The notes under the pieces: model-generated | Databases searched by the model: none | Told to the model about the DNA's origin: nothing | The model's input: the letters and a program-made list of their open reading frames with translations, nothing else | Shown: positions 59,871 to 64,000 of the stretch, one piece after another | Position numbering within the stretch: the first letter of the stretch is position 1 | Layout of the letters: each line of letters opens with the position of its first letter | Translations under genes and position numbers: made by a program | Assembly (NCBI GenBank): GCA_900155495.1 | Contig: FTLJ01000090.1 | Coordinates: 1 to 64,000 of the forward strand | Direction: 5' to 3' | DNA: 64,000 bases | Source of the DNA: Porogramme epimiltina | Lineage: Eukaryota; Basidiomycota; Agaricomycetes; Polyporales; Polyporaceae

Positions 59871-60058
59871 GGCGGAGACGATGAGAGAGACACGAGAAAG
59901 AGGACAAGGGCGGAGACAAGGTCAGCAAGATGCGCGGCGCGCGAAGGCTACGAAGACAAAAAGTCGCGCGCGCGTAGACGGAGCGTGATCCAGAGCAGCG
60001 CTGGTTCGAGTCTTGCTCTCTTCCGCCACCACCAGGCCACATCCCTCCCTAGTCGACA

Positions 60059-63000
60059 ATGGCGTTCCGGTCGACTCTCGTACCCCCACAAAACACCCCG
60101 TCGACGTCGACGTCGGCGCCGGGTCCTTTGTTCGCGTCTACCAATGGCAGCAAGTTCAGGCAGGGACAAGCCGCGTCCAAACCCGCACCTGTCCTCGACC
60201 TCCCTGCCCTCCATGCCGCAAGTCGTGTCCTTCAAGACCAGCTACTCAAGGATTCTCAAATAGTACCCGATCTTGGTGACATGATGTGTAAGTTTCAGTT
60301 CGCAAGCTCGTAACGCGTTATTAACTCTAGACGCAGCGGGCATGGCCTCGTCCGCGTCCTACACTGTGTTTCCGGACGACTACCGCGCGCCGTTTCAGAA
60401 GAGGAGGCATATTGGTATACCGGAGGGACTCTGGCAATACTATAACTGTGGGTGCATCCAAACGACCTAGTGAACACGTTGACCAATTGTGTTCAGCCAC
60501 CGACCTGGCCACGCATATGGGTTTACTCCCCGAGATTGAGCGCGTGTGGATTGCTATAGACCACAACCTATTCCTATGGGACTACGTAGACGGGTATGTT
60601 CCAGCTTAGTGTTTCATTGGAGCGTCGCTCAAAGAATTGTTCAGCCAGGAGCTGAGTTCTTACGTCGACCAGCCAGACGTGATCACTCATGTCGCACTCG
60701 TCAAGCCAAAGCCAGGCGTTTTCATTGACGAGATTACCTCCCTCCTCGTTATTTGTACCCCTCTCACGGTTCTTCTCATCGGCGTCTCAACGCACCCCGT
60801 CCCTGGTCCTAGCAATCAGACTCGCAAAGAGATCAAGCTATACGCCACCGACATGTCCATTGCGTGTGACGTTGAAATGGCCTCTGTCATCGGTACTCCA
60901 GAAGGCCGCATATTCATGTGCGGGACGCAGGACGGTCACCTATACGAACTACATTATCAAGAAAAGGAAGGCTGGTTCGGCAAACGGGTGCAACTAATAA
61001 ACCACTCCATAGGCGGGATGCAAAGTCTGTTGCCTCGACTCGGCTCTTCAAGTGCGGAGGGTATGTATTGCCTGCATTTGTGTCTCTTATCACTCCTAAC
61101 TTCTCTCCAGACAGAATTCTGTTCCTCGTGTCCGACCCGGCTCGGACCTGCTTCTACTCTGTTACAGCCAACAACTCAATCTCCGTTTGGCGTACGAACG
61201 GGGACAAGCACGTACAGCACGTCCAAACGCTGTCGAGTCTATACAAGGCGGCGCAGGACAAGGTTGCCGGGTCTCCGGCTCTAACTCCACAAACCTTCAA
61301 AATCATCTCGTTGCACGTCGTGGACCCCAGTGAATCGCGCGCGGGAGTCCAGCTCGTCGCTGTCACGATTAATGGCGTCCGACTGTATTTCTCTCCCTCC
61401 TACGGGATGTGGGGCTCTGCCCCTACACCTGGTACACGTCCACTCGCCCTTTCACATGTCCGTCTCCCTCCTCCCAACCTCATCCACCCCGACGAACAAG
61501 GGAGGCAATTCCAGGAGACACAGGGCGGCTATGGTATAGGCCAACCCCAAGCAAGCCCACCTCGGCCCTTTATCCTTTCCAACCTCACTAACTCCTGCTA
61601 TGAATTGGGCATCACAATCGCTGTACAAAACGCGGACATAGCTGATACAGACTACGTTCTATGTGTAGCGCCTGACCTTACACAAACCGCTTCCCTAGGC
61701 CAGCTTCGTGCACCGGCAATGCAGCCGGCACCACAGTACGCCAACCCCACCTACGGGGCAACGCCAGGGCCCAGCCGTGTACCTCTTACAGAACGTGCAA
61801 CTCTCCTTCCGATTGCCGGCATTACATGGGGCATCGCTCCTGTTCCCCGTTCTAAGTATGCCGTAGCGACCTCTTCCCCAACCAACACTCCCGCGCCCCT
61901 CGTCACCAACGAACTCGCCACTCAATTTTCTGAGCCAGCCCGGCAGTTCATCATACTCAACAATGGCGGCCTGCATTGGATAGTCAAGCGGAGGGCTGTC
62001 GACGCGCTGAAGGATACCATCGAGGAGTATCAAGTCGAGGGCAGCGCACAGTCACTCATAGCATTCCGCGATAGGTATCGCAAAATTCTTCCACAGATTT
62101 ATGCAGGACCTGACGACCTGTAGTTACGGCCGTGACCAGACTTGCGCGATGCTCTTGGCCATCGCCAGTGGGAATACTTTCCTCGACCCTATGGAGCAGT
62201 CCCCGGTAGGAGCTATGAACCGTGTTAGCCCCGAACTGGCTGCTGTTGCTCGGCAAGCATTCTATGACTTCGGGGAACGTCCGTCGTGGGCAGAGCGGGT
62301 AACCTACGGAACAAGTGAGTTCACCCTATCATCGCTGGTCAAATCAATGCTCATCGATATCGCAGGCGAAGGGTCTGGGACAGCCACCTTTAGCGGCAGG
62401 CGAGAGGGTCTCGCGTTGTACTTCGCTCGTCTTGTGCGTCCTTTCTGGAAGGTTCCAATCACTAAGACTGGGTGCGTTCGTTTGGGCTTCGAAATACTGT
62501 TGTGCTTATTTAAGACTACAGGAGCAGCAACGTGCAGGATCTCAATGTTCCCGACGATGTGCTGGTGACTGCCCAGAAGAATCTGTTCGCTTTGAAAGAG
62601 TTGTTGGATACCAACCCTTATTTATTCCACTCAGCACCCGGGGATCACACCGGAGCGCGGTCTGCATCCGTCAACGAGCAGGAGGCGTGGAAGGTATGCT
62701 CAAACCTTCACCTTAGCGGAACTCCCAGCCCTCACGATGGATTCATAGGCGGAGCAAACTTCTGTGTCACAACTACTCAGTCTTCTCGCTCGGACGATTG
62801 AGGCCATCTCGTTCATCCTGCTCCTAAGCGACCACAAGCTTGGCGAACTCATTTCGCAGTGCGTATAACCTACCCTAGCCCCGAACCAATTCTGATTATT
62901 TTCAAGTTGTGAGCCCGACGTCCAGAAATTGGTCAGCACGTTGACCTTCGAAGACCTCATTACTGGGGACAAAGGTGTCACCGCCGCTCGTTCGTTGGTC

Positions 63001-64000
63001 AATGTTATAATCAACCAACAAATCGGTCAGCAGATCAGCGTAAGTTCATCTAACGTTGTCGCTTTCATAAAGCTCACTGTTGTGCAGGTTGACACTATCA
63101 GTGAAGTGCTACAACAGCGATGCGGATCATTCTGCAGTACGGATGATGTTATGTTGTACAAGGCAGGCAGCATTGTACCTTGGTATATAGCAAGCCCTGA
63201 CCGCTAATCCTAGGCTCGGGAAAATGTGCGGAAAGCCGTGGAGACTCGCAATCCGGTAGAGCGCCAAACCTGGCTTGGCGACTCCCTTCGGTGCGTCATT
63301 CATCCCAAAAACACTGGATGTGCGACTGAGCATTGGCCAGATTGTTCATGAAGGGTGCGCGCAACCTGGAGTTTGACAAACTACGGGAGATTTGTGGCGA
63401 CTATCAACAGCTAAGCTATGCCAAAGGTTGGTCTGCGATGCCCTCCGCGTATGGTGTATTTTCTGAACAGCGTTTACAGGCGCGGTCGAGCTTCCATTGT
63501 ACTGTGCGCAGGTTTTCGACACCGACCTCCAGGGACAGGAGTTTTGGATCGCCGGCTGTCCAGCGAACGATAACCGCTCGTCGTTCTGGGAGAAGCGGAG
63601 ACATTGCTACGAGCTCGTATTGGATTCTCTATCGGTGTTCGAGGATCGAGCCGTCCCTGGAAAGGCTGGAGCGACCCAAGTCGACGATCCCGAGACCGCC
63701 AGGGGTCACGCGTACGAGCTAGCGTTTGCCAGTGAAGATGAGATGTTCCACTCCACACTCTACGACTGGCTCATCGGTCGTGGAATGGCTGATGAGCTCT
63801 TGGAGGTACGGCCTTGGTCTATCAGGGTAGTGGACACCCCTAACCTTCTGGTCTGGTTTAGATGCGTCCTGCATACCTAGAGGCACACCTCCGGCGCGAG
63901 CCAATCACTGTCGAGAAATTCCAGCTTTTGTGGCAGTTCTATGTGAAGGATGGCCAGCCGCTTCGGGCAGCAGAAGTGCTCGCAGTTCTTGCAGAATCCA
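60059..64000 (+). CDS. Nucleoporin Nup155/Nup170 family, 3'-truncated by the window edge
   Basis: Inner-ring scaffold of the nuclear pore. The N-terminal beta-propeller half reads: FPDDYRAPFQKRRHIGIPEGLWQYY, TDLATHMGLLPEIERVWIAIDHNLFLWDY, PGVFIDEITSLLVICTPLTVLLIGV, YATDMSIACDVEMASVIGTPEGRIFMCGTQDGHLYELHYQ and ILFLVSDPARTCFYSVTANNSISVWRTNGD. The C-terminal alpha-solenoid follows (62100 onward): QDLTTCSYGRDQTCAMLLAIA, ALYFARLVRPFWKVPITK, and ELVLDSLSVFEDRA near 63620. The reading frame is still open at 64000 (YVKDGQPLRAAEVLAVLAES). More than a dozen short introns. The start is MAFRSTLVPP, 188 bp from the CDK11 start. Confidence 0.93.

Overview
The window is nuclear DNA of a filamentous basidiomycete, probably an Agaricomycete close to the Polyporales. 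The evidence is internal: dense genes on both strands, many GT-AG introns of about 50-65 nt, GC-rich exons, and a set of fungal proteins (GH3 beta-glucosidase, PNGase A family, alginate-lyase family, PAPA-1/HIT Ies2, Swi1 with an ARID, Rap1, a seven-helix membrane family). I recognised no transposon, rRNA, tRNA or CRISPR array. Gene spans below run from start codon to stop codon and include introns. I joined exons by reading splice sites by eye, so individual junctions may be wrong.

Layout. 56-4288 (+) secreted GH3 beta-glucosidase. 4577-7981 (-) LIM-domain protein. 8399-12819 (-) Na+/K+-ATPase-like P-type pump. 13760-16685 (-) unrecognised multi-exon gene. 16832-17788 (-) RNA polymerase III subunit RPC37, head to head with 17943-19697 (+) TFIIIA. 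20244-24646 (-) CNH/GYF protein. 25278-26604 (-) cyclin H-like. 26879-28277 (+) GPI-anchored Ser/Thr-rich wall protein. 28569-29969 (-) INO80 subunit Ies2. 30399-32810 (+) PNGase A family. 33637-34472 (+) small basic protein. 34552-35211 (-) Fap7/AK6. 36200-38609 (+) multi-pass membrane protein. 39443-41857 (+) alginate-lyase-family enzyme. 42163-43283 (+) Rab5. 43845-46179 (+) alpha-arrestin. 46960-47557 (-) DUF1764 protein. 47755-50868 (+) Swi1/ARID. 51135-53968 (-) WD40 protein. 54203-56049 (+) D-2-hydroxyglutarate dehydrogenase. 56325-58271 (+) Rap1. 58383-59870 (-) CDK11/PITSLRE kinase. 60059 to the right edge (+) Nup155/170, incomplete.

Most genes are housekeeping genes of transcription, chromatin, telomere and trafficking, mixed with secreted enzymes. 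This is not a secondary-metabolite or mobile cluster. Some neighbours fit together: two RNA polymerase III factors share a 154-bp divergent promoter, and Rab5 sits next to an alpha-arrestin.

The best leads are: (1) the catalytic region of the GH3 gene is built from 4-, 6- and 12-nt microexons and the codon of its nucleophile is split by an intron; (2) telomere-like CCCTAACCCC motifs lie just upstream of the gene for the telomere protein Rap1; (3) a GYF domain appears to be inserted inside a CNH beta-propeller and lacks the usual GYF tripeptide; (4) RPC37 and TFIIIA are divergently paired.
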